Of a DNA stretch of 64,000 nt, positions 33,926-41,598 are shown in pieces. This stretch comes from Microbacterium saperdae (GTDB taxonomy: Bacteria > Actinomycetota > Actinomycetes > Actinomycetales > Microbacteriaceae). The notes beneath the pieces are model-generated. The model searched no databases, had not been told where the DNA came from, and saw only the letters and a list, made by a program, of their open reading frames with translations. The DNA is taken from contig NZ_VFOX01000002.1 in the NCBI RefSeq assembly GCF_006716345.1, positions 124,001 through 188,000 of the forward strand, read 5' to 3'. Both the position numbers and the translations under genes were made by a program. Within the stretch, counting starts at the first letter, position 1. Every line of letters begins with the position of its first letter.

Positions 33926-35299
33926 ATGACCACCGAGATCGCTCCCGCCGCGGAGACCCCCACCCGGCTGCGGAGGGCGATCACCGGCCCTCTCCTGTTC
34001 GCCTTCATCCTCGGCGACGTGCTGGGCGCCGGGATCTACGCGCTCATGGGTGTGCTGTCGGAGAAGGTCGGCGGGATGCTGTGGGCGCCACTGCTGCTGG
34101 CCCTGCTGCTCGCCCTGCTCACCGCCGGCTCCTATGCGGAGCTGGTCACCAAGTATCCGAAGGCCGGAGGCGCCGCCGTCTTCGCCGAACGGGCGTTCCA
34201 CAGCCCGTTGGTGTCGTTCCTGGTCGGCTTCAGCATGCTGGCGGCCGGGGTGACGAGCGCAGCGGGACTCGCTCTCGCCTTCGCGGGCGACTACCTGAGC
34301 ACCTTCGTCGATCTTCCGACCATCCCGGTGGCGATCGCGTTCCTCGCCGTGGTGGCGGCACTGAACGCCCGCGGCATCCGCGAGTCGCTCGGAGCCAACC
34401 TGGTCATGACGGCGATCGAGCTGAGCGGGCTGGTCATCGTGGTCGCGGTCGTGGCGATGTTCGTGGGCGGGGGCGGAGGAGACATCTCCCGCATCACCGA
34501 GACCCCCGAGGGCACGAGCGTCGCACTCTCGGTGCTCGCCGGCGCCGTGATCGCGTACTACTCGTTCGTGGGTTTCGAGACCTCCGCGAACATGATCGAA
34601 GAGGTGAAGGATCCGCGACGCACGTATCCGCGGGCCCTCTTCGCTGCGCTGTTCACGGCGGGTGCCGTGTATGTGCTGGTCGGAGTCGCGAGCTCGATCG
34701 CGCTGCCGGCGGCAGACCTCCAGGAGTCCAGCGGCCCGCTGCTCGCCGTCGTCGAGGCGACCGGAGTGAGCGTCCCCTCCTGGCTGTTCAGCCTCATCGC
34801 ATTGATCGCGGTCGCGAACGGCGCGCTGCTGACGATGATCATGGTCAGTCGCCTCACCTACGGGATGTCGGAGCAGAAGCTGCTGCCCGCCGTCCTCTCC
34901 CGCGTGCTGCCGAAGCGGAAGACACCCTGGGTCGCCATCCTGGCCAGCACCCTGGTGGCCATGGGTCTGACACTCGTCGGAGACCTGGCCACGCTCGCCG
35001 AGACCGTCGTGCTGCTCCTGCTCTTCGTCTTCCTGAGCGCGAACGTGTCGGTGCTGGTGCTGCGGCGCGACCGCGTCGATCACGACCACTTCCGGGTGTG
35101 GACGTTCGTCCCCGTGCTCGGCATCGGCTCCTGCATCCTGCTGCTCACGCAGCAGCGCCCGATCGTCTGGCTGTTCGGAGCGATCCTGCTCGCGGTCGGC
35201 GCCCTGCTCTCTCTCCTCGCCCGCTGGGGACGGCGACGCGCGGAGGACAAGACCCACACCCCCGATACCGAGGAGAAGCACCATGACGAAGCCCGATGA
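33926..35299 (+). CDS. APC-family amino acid permease
   Basis: Integral membrane transporter of 457 aa with about 12 hydrophobic helices. GDVLGAGIYALMG is the first-helix substrate motif of the APC superfamily, and FVGFETSANMIEEVKDPRRTYPRAL is the conserved helix 6-loop region. It takes up amino acids or polyamines by ion-coupled transport. ATG 33926 is 6 nt after TACCGT (GTG 33920 is an alternative). The next gene overlaps its end by 17 bp. Confidence 0.92.
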   Translation: MTTEIAPAAETPTRLRRAITGPLLFAFILGDVLGAGIYALMGVLSEKVGGMLWAPLLLALLLALLTAGSYAELVTKYPKAGGAAVFAERAFHSPLVSFLVGFSMLAAGVTSAAGLALAFAGDYLSTFVDLPTIPVAIAFLAVVAALNARGIRESLGANLVMTAIELSGLVIVVAVVAMFVGGGGGDISRITETPEGTSVALSVLAGAVIAYYSFVGFETSANMIEEVKDPRRTYPRALFAALFTAGAVYVLVGVASSIALPAADLQESSGPLLAVVEATGVSVPSWLFSLIALIAVANGALLTMIMVSRLTYGMSEQKLLPAVLSRVLPKRKTPWVAILASTLVAMGLTLVGDLATLAETVVLLLLFVFLSANVSVLVLRRDRVDHDHFRVWTFVPVLGIGSCILLLTQQRPIVWLFGAILLAVGALLSLLARWGRRRAEDKTHTPDTEEKHHDEAR

Positions 35300-35510
35300 G
35301 ACCTCCGCCGAGGCGACGTCCGTCCCCGAGATGACGAGCGAGGAGAAGCGCCACGATCAGCTCACCGCTGCTCCCGACGCCACGGAGGCCGACGCGGCCC
35401 CGCGCATCGAGGTGACCGAACGAGAAGGCGTCACCCGCATCGACATCGCCCCGGATGCCGCCGTGCGACCCGGCCCCGGTCCCGGTATGCCCGACGCCGA
35501 CGAAGGCTGA
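35283..35510 (+). CDS. Small acidic hypothetical protein (75 aa)
   Basis: Starts inside the permease end with a good ribosome site (GAGGAG, 7 nt before ATG 35283). The sequence is low-complexity, rich in Glu, Asp, Ala, Thr and Pro, with one short ordered-looking piece (RIEVTEREGVTRIDIAPD). It is probably disordered. Co-transcribed with the permease. No family recognised. Confidence 0.55.
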   Translation: MTKPDETSAEATSVPEMTSEEKRHDQLTAAPDATEADAAPRIEVTEREGVTRIDIAPDAAVRPGPGPGMPDADEG

Positions 35511-35535
35511 CCGCTCCGGCGTCCCGGGCGAGCGG
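35511..35535. terminator. Small hairpin between convergent genes
   Basis: CCGCTC and GAGCGG pair around a 13-nt GC-rich loop, between stops at 35510 and 35540. Confidence 0.35.
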
Positions 35536-35539
35536 GATG

Positions 35540-36556
35540 CTAGAGCCAGCCCTTGCGCTTGAACACGACGTACAGGCCCAGGCCCATCGCCAGCATCATG
35601 GCGATCGCCATCGGATATCCGAGCACCCAGTGCAGTTCGGGCATGTGGTCGAAGTTCATGCCGTAGATCGTCCCGATCAGGGTCGGTGCGAACAGGATCG
35701 CCGCCCAGCCGGAGATCTTCTTGACCTCTTCGTTCTGTCGGATGCTCAGTTCGGTCATCCGCCGCATCTCCTCGTTCTGACGGCGCGCGACGATCGTCGA
35801 CTCCACCGTCAGCGCATTGTCGAGCACCGTGCGGAACGTGTTCGCCCGGTCGGCGACGCGGAGCGTGTGGTCGAGCACGTCGCGCAGGTAGCGCTGCAAC
35901 TCCTCGTCGACCAGGTACTTCTCGGAACCGCGCAGCAGCGCCTCCAGCATCCCCGACAACGGCTGGGTCGCGCGCTGGAAGTCGATCACCTCGCGGCCGA
36001 GCTCGTAGATGCGCTGCGTGGCGTCCACGTCGTCCTCGAACAGCTGGCTCTCGATCTCGTCGATGTCGTTCTCGAGCCCGGCGAGCACGGGAGCGTACTC
36101 GTCGACGACCTCGTCGAGGATCGCATACAGCACCGCCTCGGGGCCGCGCGCGAGCAGTGCGGGGTCGCCCTCCAGGCGGCGGCGCACCCGTCCCAGATCC
36201 GGCGACTCGGCGTGCCGGATCGTCACGACGAAGTCCGGTCCGACCACGACGTGCACCTCACCGAACTCGACCTCCTCGGTGTCGTCCAGGTAGCGCGCGG
36301 GACGCAGCACCATGAACAGCACGTCGCCGTAGCGCTCGAGCTTGGAACGCTGGTGTCCGCCGAGCGCATCCTCCACGACGAGCGCGTGGATGCCGAACTC
36401 GTCGGCGACCTCGCGGATCTCCTCCTCGCTGGGGCGGTACAGGCCGATCCAGCTCATGCCCTGCCGCTCGCGCATCCGCTCGAAGGTCTCGCTGAGACTC
36501 TTCGGATTCGCTGTGCGGATGCCGTCCACGTAGATCGCGTTGTCGATGATCGTCAT
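35540..36556 (-). CDS. corA: CorA-family magnesium/cobalt transporter
   Basis: Divalent-cation channel of 338 aa: a large soluble N-terminal funnel domain and two C-terminal membrane helices, with the selectivity motif GMN (YGMNFDHMPELHW) between them and a basic C-terminus (KRKGWL). AAGGAG is 5 nt before ATG 36556. It is monocistronic. Confidence 0.93.
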   Translation of the reverse strand: MTIIDNAIYVDGIRTANPKSLSETFERMRERQGMSWIGLYRPSEEEIREVADEFGIHALVVEDALGGHQRSKLERYGDVLFMVLRPARYLDDTEEVEFGEVHVVVGPDFVVTIRHAESPDLGRVRRRLEGDPALLARGPEAVLYAILDEVVDEYAPVLAGLENDIDEIESQLFEDDVDATQRIYELGREVIDFQRATQPLSGMLEALLRGSEKYLVDEELQRYLRDVLDHTLRVADRANTFRTVLDNALTVESTIVARRQNEEMRRMTELSIRQNEEVKKISGWAAILFAPTLIGTIYGMNFDHMPELHWVLGYPMAIAMMLAMGLGLYVVFKRKGWL

Positions 36557-36595
36557 CGCCGCTCCTTCCGGACGCCGCCGCAGGTCAGAACGGGA

Positions 36596-37876
36596 TCACT
36601 CCGCGGGGGGCGCGGCGCAGGTGAGCGCCGCGTTGGTGATCGACTCGTGGTACTGCTCGCCCGTGAACGGCAGCCCGAACTCGGGAGCGGTCTGGCCCTC
36701 CGCGGCGGGAGCCTTCGAACCGATCGCGGCGAGCTCCCAGGCGAGGTAGGCGGCGATGTTGCCCGAGGCCGTGGAGTCGTTGAGCACGACGGCCACGGTG
36801 AAACCTGTCGCAGGATCGGAGTACGCAGCGGTCGCGTAGCCGGGCGTCCATCCGTGCTGGCCGATGAGGGAGCCCACGAGGTAGGCGCCGCCGGTGGCCT
36901 GATACCAGGACGGTGCGGAGCTGCTGAGCGGGAGCGGGGAGCCGAAGCGGTCCGGATCGTCCTTCGTGCGGAGCGCCTGCTGCGCCTCGGCCTGCGCGTA
37001 GCGGCCGAGGTCGGCGATCGTGGAGACCGCACCGGAGTCCGTGAACCCGCTGCTCGCCGACAGTGTGGTGATGTCGACCGGCGCCGCACAGTCGTACCCG
37101 CCCTCCACGGCGTTCATGTAGTGGCCCTTCAACACGGGTCCGGTCGACGGCGGAGCGGCCGCGTCACCGGGCAGCGACGTGTTCGACAGGCCGAGGGGCT
37201 CGGTGACGTACTCCGCGATCAGCTCAGATGCCGACATGCCTGAGGCCCGCTCCAGCGCGAGCCCGAGCAGCAGATATCCCGCATCGGAATCGCGGAAGGT
37301 GGTGTGCGGGGGGATCCGCTCCCGACCGAGGCCGTAGCCGGCGAGCTCCAGAGGAGACCAGATGCGACCCGGCGTGTTCATCCACGCCGACTTCACGGTC
37401 GCCTCGGAGGAGCCGGCACCGCTGGTGCCGTTGCAGAGGTCGAGGAGCGTGATGTCCTTCATGTCGGCCACGCCGGAGACGTACTCGGGCACGGGCGCGT
37501 CGAGCTCGACGGTGCCCTCGTCGGCCAGCGCGTAGAGCACATCGCAGGTCATCAGGCGGGTCACGTCGGCGATGCGGAACGACATGTCGGTGTCGACCGG
37601 GGCGCCGTCCTTCTCGGTCGTGCCGACGCCGGTCACCCAGGATCCGGCCCACGGCACCCAGACGCCCACGATCGCTCCGGATGCCCCCGAGGAGACCATC
37701 GCGCTGTCGACCGCCGCCTGCATCGCGGCGACCGTGTCGTCGGGGAGGGCGCCGTCGACCTGAGCGGGCGGGGTGTAGGTGAAGGAGTCCTCCGCAGTAC
37801 AACCGGTGAGGACGAGACCGAGCACGGCCGCACTGGCCGCGGCGGCGCGCCACCGGCGCGACGAGAGAAGCTGCAT
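36596..37876 (-). CDS. Beta-lactamase-fold (class C/serine hydrolase) lipoprotein with altered catalytic motifs
   Basis: Exported lipoprotein of 426 aa; the lipobox is LTGC with Cys26. The fold is that of the beta-lactamase/D-alanyl-D-alanine carboxypeptidase family. The catalytic SxxK is replaced by Asp104-Val-Thr-Arg107 (in FRIADVTRLMT), and the YxN motif is replaced by RDSD. The third motif HGWTPGY is kept. It is therefore probably a binding protein or pseudoenzyme at the cell surface. ATG 37876 opens the signal peptide; the open frame extends upstream. Confidence 0.82.
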   Translation of the reverse strand: MQLLSSRRWRAAAASAAVLGLVLTGCTAEDSFTYTPPAQVDGALPDDTVAAMQAAVDSAMVSSGASGAIVGVWVPWAGSWVTGVGTTEKDGAPVDTDMSFRIADVTRLMTCDVLYALADEGTVELDAPVPEYVSGVADMKDITLLDLCNGTSGAGSSEATVKSAWMNTPGRIWSPLELAGYGLGRERIPPHTTFRDSDAGYLLLGLALERASGMSASELIAEYVTEPLGLSNTSLPGDAAAPPSTGPVLKGHYMNAVEGGYDCAAPVDITTLSASSGFTDSGAVSTIADLGRYAQAEAQQALRTKDDPDRFGSPLPLSSSAPSWYQATGGAYLVGSLIGQHGWTPGYATAAYSDPATGFTVAVVLNDSTASGNIAAYLAWELAAIGSKAPAAEGQTAPEFGLPFTGEQYHESITNAALTCAAPPAE

Positions 37877-37950
37877 GGAAGGAACCCCCGAGAAGATGTC
37901 TCCCGAGTCTAGAACGCGGATGCTGAAAGACCACCCCGCGCGAAGCGTCA

Positions 37951-37956
37951 TAAGGT
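37951..37956 (+). promoter_or_regulatory. -10 element of a leaderless-type start
   Basis: TAAGGT lies exactly 6 nt before GTG 37963. Confidence 0.35.
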
Positions 37957-37962
37957 GTGAAT

Positions 37963-38277
37963 GTGCCCCACTCCTTCGATGCCGACGTGACCGCCGCCGT
38001 GCTGCGCCACATGAACGGCGACCACACCGACGACAATCTCCTCATCGCCCGGGCCTTCTCGGCCTCGGACGGCGGTGCGATCACGGACGCCGTGATGACG
38101 GGATTCGACGGGGACGGCGGCCGGTGGGACGTCACCCGCGACGGAGTCACGTCCGAGCTGACGGTGGCGTGGCCGGGCGGCCCCATCGCCGACCGCCCCG
38201 CAGTGCGCCGCGAGGTCGTCGCGATCTACGACGCTGCGTGCGAGCGCCTGGGCATCGAGCCGCGTCCGCACGACTGA
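37963..38277 (+). CDS. DUF2470 protein (haem-related)
   Basis: A 104-aa stand-alone DUF2470 domain, with the family start VTAAVLRHMNGDHTDDNLLIAR containing conserved His residues (shown in part). The domain forms the C-terminal half of HugZ-type haem oxygenases. The next gene, 74 bp downstream on the same strand, is a haem oxygenase, which supports a haem role. The GTG 37963 start is 6 nt after TAAGGT; GTG 37957 is an alternative. Confidence 0.8.
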   Translation: MPHSFDADVTAAVLRHMNGDHTDDNLLIARAFSASDGGAITDAVMTGFDGDGGRWDVTRDGVTSELTVAWPGGPIADRPAVRREVVAIYDAACERLGIEPRPHD

Positions 38278-38327
38278 TCCCCAGGATTCGCACCGGGAAT
38301 TCATGAGTCTCCGGGTTTCGTGACGAC

Positions 38328-38344
38328 TTAGGCAACCCTTACAC
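38328..38344 (+). promoter_or_regulatory. Possible DtxR/IdeR box over the haem oxygenase promoter
   Basis: The stretch starting TTAGGCAACCCTTACAC matches the DtxR-type iron box at about 11 of 19 positions and overlaps the -10 TACACT (38340-38345), 6 nt before ATG 38352. An iron repressor there would switch the gene off when iron is sufficient. Confidence 0.45.
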
Positions 38345-38351
38345 TGAGGTC

Positions 38352-38999
38352 ATGTCCGAGATCCTCTCCTTCTCCGCCGCCCTCCGGGAACGTTCCTCCG
38401 GATCGCACTCGCGCAGCGAGACCGCCGGCTTCATGTCCGACCTCCTCAAGGGCGAGGGTTCTCGCGAGGACTACATCTCCCTCGTCGCGCAGCACTACTT
38501 CATCTACGACGCACTCGAGGGTGTCGGCGAGCGCATGCGCCAGGATCCGGTGGCCTCGGTGTTCCTCAGCGACAAGCTCACGCGCCTTCCCGCGCTCGAA
38601 GCCGACCTGGAGTTCCTGCTCGGAGCCGACTGGCGCGAGCAGATCGTCGCGCTGCCCACGACGCAGCGGTACGTGGACCGCATCCGCGAGGTCGGCGCGA
38701 CCTGGCCGGGCGGCTTCGTCGCGCACCACTACACCCGCTACCTCGGCGATCTCTCGGGCGGGATCTTCATCGGCCGCGTGATGGCACGCCGCTTCGGCTT
38801 CGAGACGAACGGCATCGGCTTCTACCTGTTCGACGACATCGCCGACCCCGCCGCGTTCAAGGACGTCTACCGCGAGCAGCTCGACTCCGCCCCATGGGAC
38901 GAGGCCGAGCGCGAGCGCGTGATCGACGAGGTGCTGCTCGCCTACCGCTTCAACACGGAGCTGTTCGAAGACCTCGACCGGGCGCGCGCGGCGGCCTGA
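38352..38999 (+). CDS. Biliverdin-producing haem oxygenase
   Basis: All-helical haem oxygenase of 215 aa (HmuO/HO-1 family), which breaks haem to biliverdin, CO and Fe. The proximal histidine lies in SSGSHSRSE, and the distal-helix glycines in RYLGDLSGGIF. It is near the DUF2470 gene and a possible iron box, so it likely serves iron acquisition. No haem importer is in the window. Confidence 0.92.
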   Translation: MSEILSFSAALRERSSGSHSRSETAGFMSDLLKGEGSREDYISLVAQHYFIYDALEGVGERMRQDPVASVFLSDKLTRLPALEADLEFLLGADWREQIVALPTTQRYVDRIREVGATWPGGFVAHHYTRYLGDLSGGIFIGRVMARRFGFETNGIGFYLFDDIADPAAFKDVYREQLDSAPWDEAERERVIDEVLLAYRFNTELFEDLDRARAAA

Positions 39000-39008
39000 C
39001 GAGACCGC

Positions 39009-40403
39009 TCAGCTCTTCGGGAGCTCCGGCGTGGATGCCGCCAGCCACGCATCGCGCATGAATCGCCGCACGTCCTCATCGACGCGGATATCGCGAGGAC
39101 GCAGGTCCCGTGACAGGTACAGCCCCTCCAGCGAGGTCAGTCGGCTGAGCGCGACGTAGGTCTGCCCGGGTGCGAACGCCCCGGAACCGAGGTCGATGAT
39201 CGCGCGCTCGTACGTCTTGCCCTGCGACTTGTGGATCGTGACGGCCCACGCCAGCCGCAGGGGGAACTGCGTGAACTCGGCGACCACGTCGCGGCTGAGC
39301 TTCTTGGTGTTCTGGTCGTACGCGTAGCGGAAGCGCTCCCAGACGGCCGGTTCGACGTCGACCTCCTCGCCGTCGATGTCGACGCGCACGGAACTGCCGA
39401 GAATGCGCAGCACCGTGCCGATCGTGCCGTTCACCCAGCGCGGAGGCTCACCCGACATCGCGGTGTCGTTGCGGAGGAACATCACCTGCGCGCCGACCTT
39501 GAGCTTGAGCTCGGCTTCGGCGGGCAACGATGCCTCTCCGCGTCCGAAGTCGCCGCTGACCTCGGCGCGCGCCGTCTGCTCCTTGCCCGCGAGGGCGGCG
39601 AGGTGGCGGCTGTTGATGCTGTTCACGATGTCGTTGCGCGTGGCCAGGGTGATCATCGGCACCTCGCCCGGCTCCGGTTCAGGGGGCGTTCGTGCGCCCT
39701 GGGTGTTGAGCACTCCGGCGATCTCGGCCGTGACCCGCCCGTAGCGCACGGCATTGAGCATGGCCTTGAAGCCGTCATCCGACTGACGATGGATCTGCAC
39801 CAGTTCGCGCACGTGCAGCTTCGCCCGGGTGTCGACCTCGAAGAGCCCCTGCTGGTCGGACGAACCCGAGCCCCCCGAGCCGCCCGCCCACACCTTCGCG
39901 TCGAAGAACCAGAACGACCGGTAGTGGTCCTGCACATAGCGGGCCTCGTCGCCGCGCGGCGGCACCGGGGCGAGCTGGTAGGGGTCGCCGAACATCACGA
40001 CCTGCACCCCGCCGAACGGCTCGCCGCGCCGACCTCGTGCCTGGCGGAGCGACCGGTCGATCGCATCCATCAGGTCGGCGTTGACCATCGAGATCTCATC
40101 GATGACCAGCGTCTCGATCGCGTTCAGGATGCGGCGCGTGGCGTCGTTCTGATCGATGTCGCCATCCGCGATCAGTCCGATGGGCAGGCGGAACAGCGAG
40201 TGGATCGTCTGCCCCTCGACATTGAGCGCCGCCACTCCCGTGGGCGCACAGATCGCGATCTGCTTGGCGGTGTTCCACGCGAAGTACTGCAGCAGGGTCG
40301 ACTTCCCCGTGCCGGCACGGCCGGTGATGAACACGTGCTCGCTGGTGTCCTCGATGAGACGGAACAGCTCGTGCTGCTCGTCGGACAGGGCGGGAAGGGA
40401 CAC
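39009..40403 (-). CDS. PIF1-type DNA helicase
   Basis: Superfamily 1B helicase of 464 aa. Walker A GRAGTGKST (28-36), DEISMVNADLMDAID (motif II), FGDPYQLAPV (motif III) and AVTIHKSQGKTYE plus YVALSRL (motifs V and VI) are all present. A Gly/Ser-rich insert (AGGSGGSGSSDQQG) sits in a surface loop. It unwinds 5'-3' and is thought to act on G-quadruplexes and stalled forks. GTG 40403 is the start. Confidence 0.9.
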   Translation of the reverse strand: MSLPALSDEQHELFRLIEDTSEHVFITGRAGTGKSTLLQYFAWNTAKQIAICAPTGVAALNVEGQTIHSLFRLPIGLIADGDIDQNDATRRILNAIETLVIDEISMVNADLMDAIDRSLRQARGRRGEPFGGVQVVMFGDPYQLAPVPPRGDEARYVQDHYRSFWFFDAKVWAGGSGGSGSSDQQGLFEVDTRAKLHVRELVQIHRQSDDGFKAMLNAVRYGRVTAEIAGVLNTQGARTPPEPEPGEVPMITLATRNDIVNSINSRHLAALAGKEQTARAEVSGDFGRGEASLPAEAELKLKVGAQVMFLRNDTAMSGEPPRWVNGTIGTVLRILGSSVRVDIDGEEVDVEPAVWERFRYAYDQNTKKLSRDVVAEFTQFPLRLAWAVTIHKSQGKTYERAIIDLGSGAFAPGQTYVALSRLTSLEGLYLSRDLRPRDIRVDEDVRRFMRDAWLAASTPELPKS

Positions 40404-40506
40404 GGATCTCTCACGGGGAAGCGGGTGGGTACAGGCGCTCCCCCATGGTACGGCCCGGCATCGGCCAGCGCCTCGTGGCGCTCGGCATCGTCTCAGGACG
40501 TCCTCC

Positions 40507-40512
40507 TAGACT
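40507..40512 (+). promoter_or_regulatory. -10 element of a leaderless-type start
   Basis: TAGACT lies exactly 6 nt before ATG 40519. Confidence 0.4.
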
Positions 40513-40518
40513 GGCGCC

Positions 40519-41589
40519 ATGAACCAGGTGGAGACGAAGGCGCCTCGGCGCGCTCGTCTCGGCGTCGACCTCGCGATGCTGACCGTCATCGGGCTGCTCC
40601 TGGTCGCGGCGATCGGCGCCGGCGGTGCCACCCTGTACCAGCAGTTCTACGGCCCTTCGGCCTTCGTCACCCGCTACCTCGACCTGCTCTCGGCCGGGCG
40701 GGCGGCCGACGCGCTGCGCATCCCCGGGGTCGCGATCGACCGCGAGACGCTCGCTCAGGCCGGCGTCGACGCGGGGGCATCCGAGGCGATGCTCCGCCAC
40801 GCCGCTCTGGCACCGCTGTCCGACATACACGTCGACTCGGAGAAGCCCGTCGACGGCGGAACCGCCGTGACCGTCAGTTACCAGGCCGGTGGCCACGAAG
40901 GCACCACCACCTTCCTCGTCGCGCAGGACGGCTGGGTAGGCGTCACCCCCAACTGGCGTTTCATGACCAGCCCGCTCGCGGTCGTCGACCTCACCCTCCG
41001 GGGCGCGGATCAGTTCGCGGTCAACGGGTTCGAGGTCGATCGGCGGCAGATCTCGGCGGACGGCGCCGAAGCCGGAGCCCTCGACCCGCTGTCCCTCCTC
41101 GTCTTCACACCGGGCCTCTACTCGGTCACGGTCGACACGGCGATCGCCGAGGCGACCGGCATCGGCGTCCTCGCGGACACCCCGCTCGCGATCACTCCCC
41201 TCGACGTGCAGACGACACCGACGAAGGAGTTCGTCGGCGTCGTGCAGGAACGCGTCGAGGAGTTCCTCACGCAGTGCACGGCACAGGAGGTCCTCCAGCC
41301 GACGGCATGCCCGTTCGGCCTGCAGGTCAGCAACCGCATCGCCTCCTTGCCGAAGTGGTCGATCGCCGAGCAGCCCCAGGTGACCGTCGCCCCGGACGGC
41401 GGGCACTGGCAGATCCCTCCCGCTGACGCCGTGGCGCACGTCGAGGTCGAGATCAAGTCGCTGTTCGACGGCTCGGTCGAGGCCGTCTCGGAAGACGTCC
41501 CGTTCCAGGTCAACGGATCGATCCTGATCCTGCCCAACGGCTCCGCATCGATCCGCGTCGGATCGCCGGGCGAGCCCGCAGGAGACTAG
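40519..41589 (+). CDS. Membrane-anchored hypothetical protein (356 aa)
   Basis: One N-terminal membrane helix (about residues 18-42) anchors a large outer domain. The start of that domain (FVTRYLDLLSAGRAADALRI) resembles DUF4878/lumazine-like accessory folds. Two cysteines (CTAQEVLQPTAC) could form a disulfide. The rest is beta-rich, with no catalytic motif. It is likely a surface protein conserved in related actinomycetes. Confidence 0.7.
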   Translation: MNQVETKAPRRARLGVDLAMLTVIGLLLVAAIGAGGATLYQQFYGPSAFVTRYLDLLSAGRAADALRIPGVAIDRETLAQAGVDAGASEAMLRHAALAPLSDIHVDSEKPVDGGTAVTVSYQAGGHEGTTTFLVAQDGWVGVTPNWRFMTSPLAVVDLTLRGADQFAVNGFEVDRRQISADGAEAGALDPLSLLVFTPGLYSVTVDTAIAEATGIGVLADTPLAITPLDVQTTPTKEFVGVVQERVEEFLTQCTAQEVLQPTACPFGLQVSNRIASLPKWSIAEQPQVTVAPDGGHWQIPPADAVAHVEVEIKSLFDGSVEAVSEDVPFQVNGSILILPNGSASIRVGSPGEPAGD

Positions 41590-41598
41590 CGGCCGCGG

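Noticed and set aside
33365..35284. A 639-codon minus-strand frame opposite the APC permease
   Set aside because: Low-complexity Asp/Glu/Arg/His composition and complete overlap with a clear membrane protein gene.
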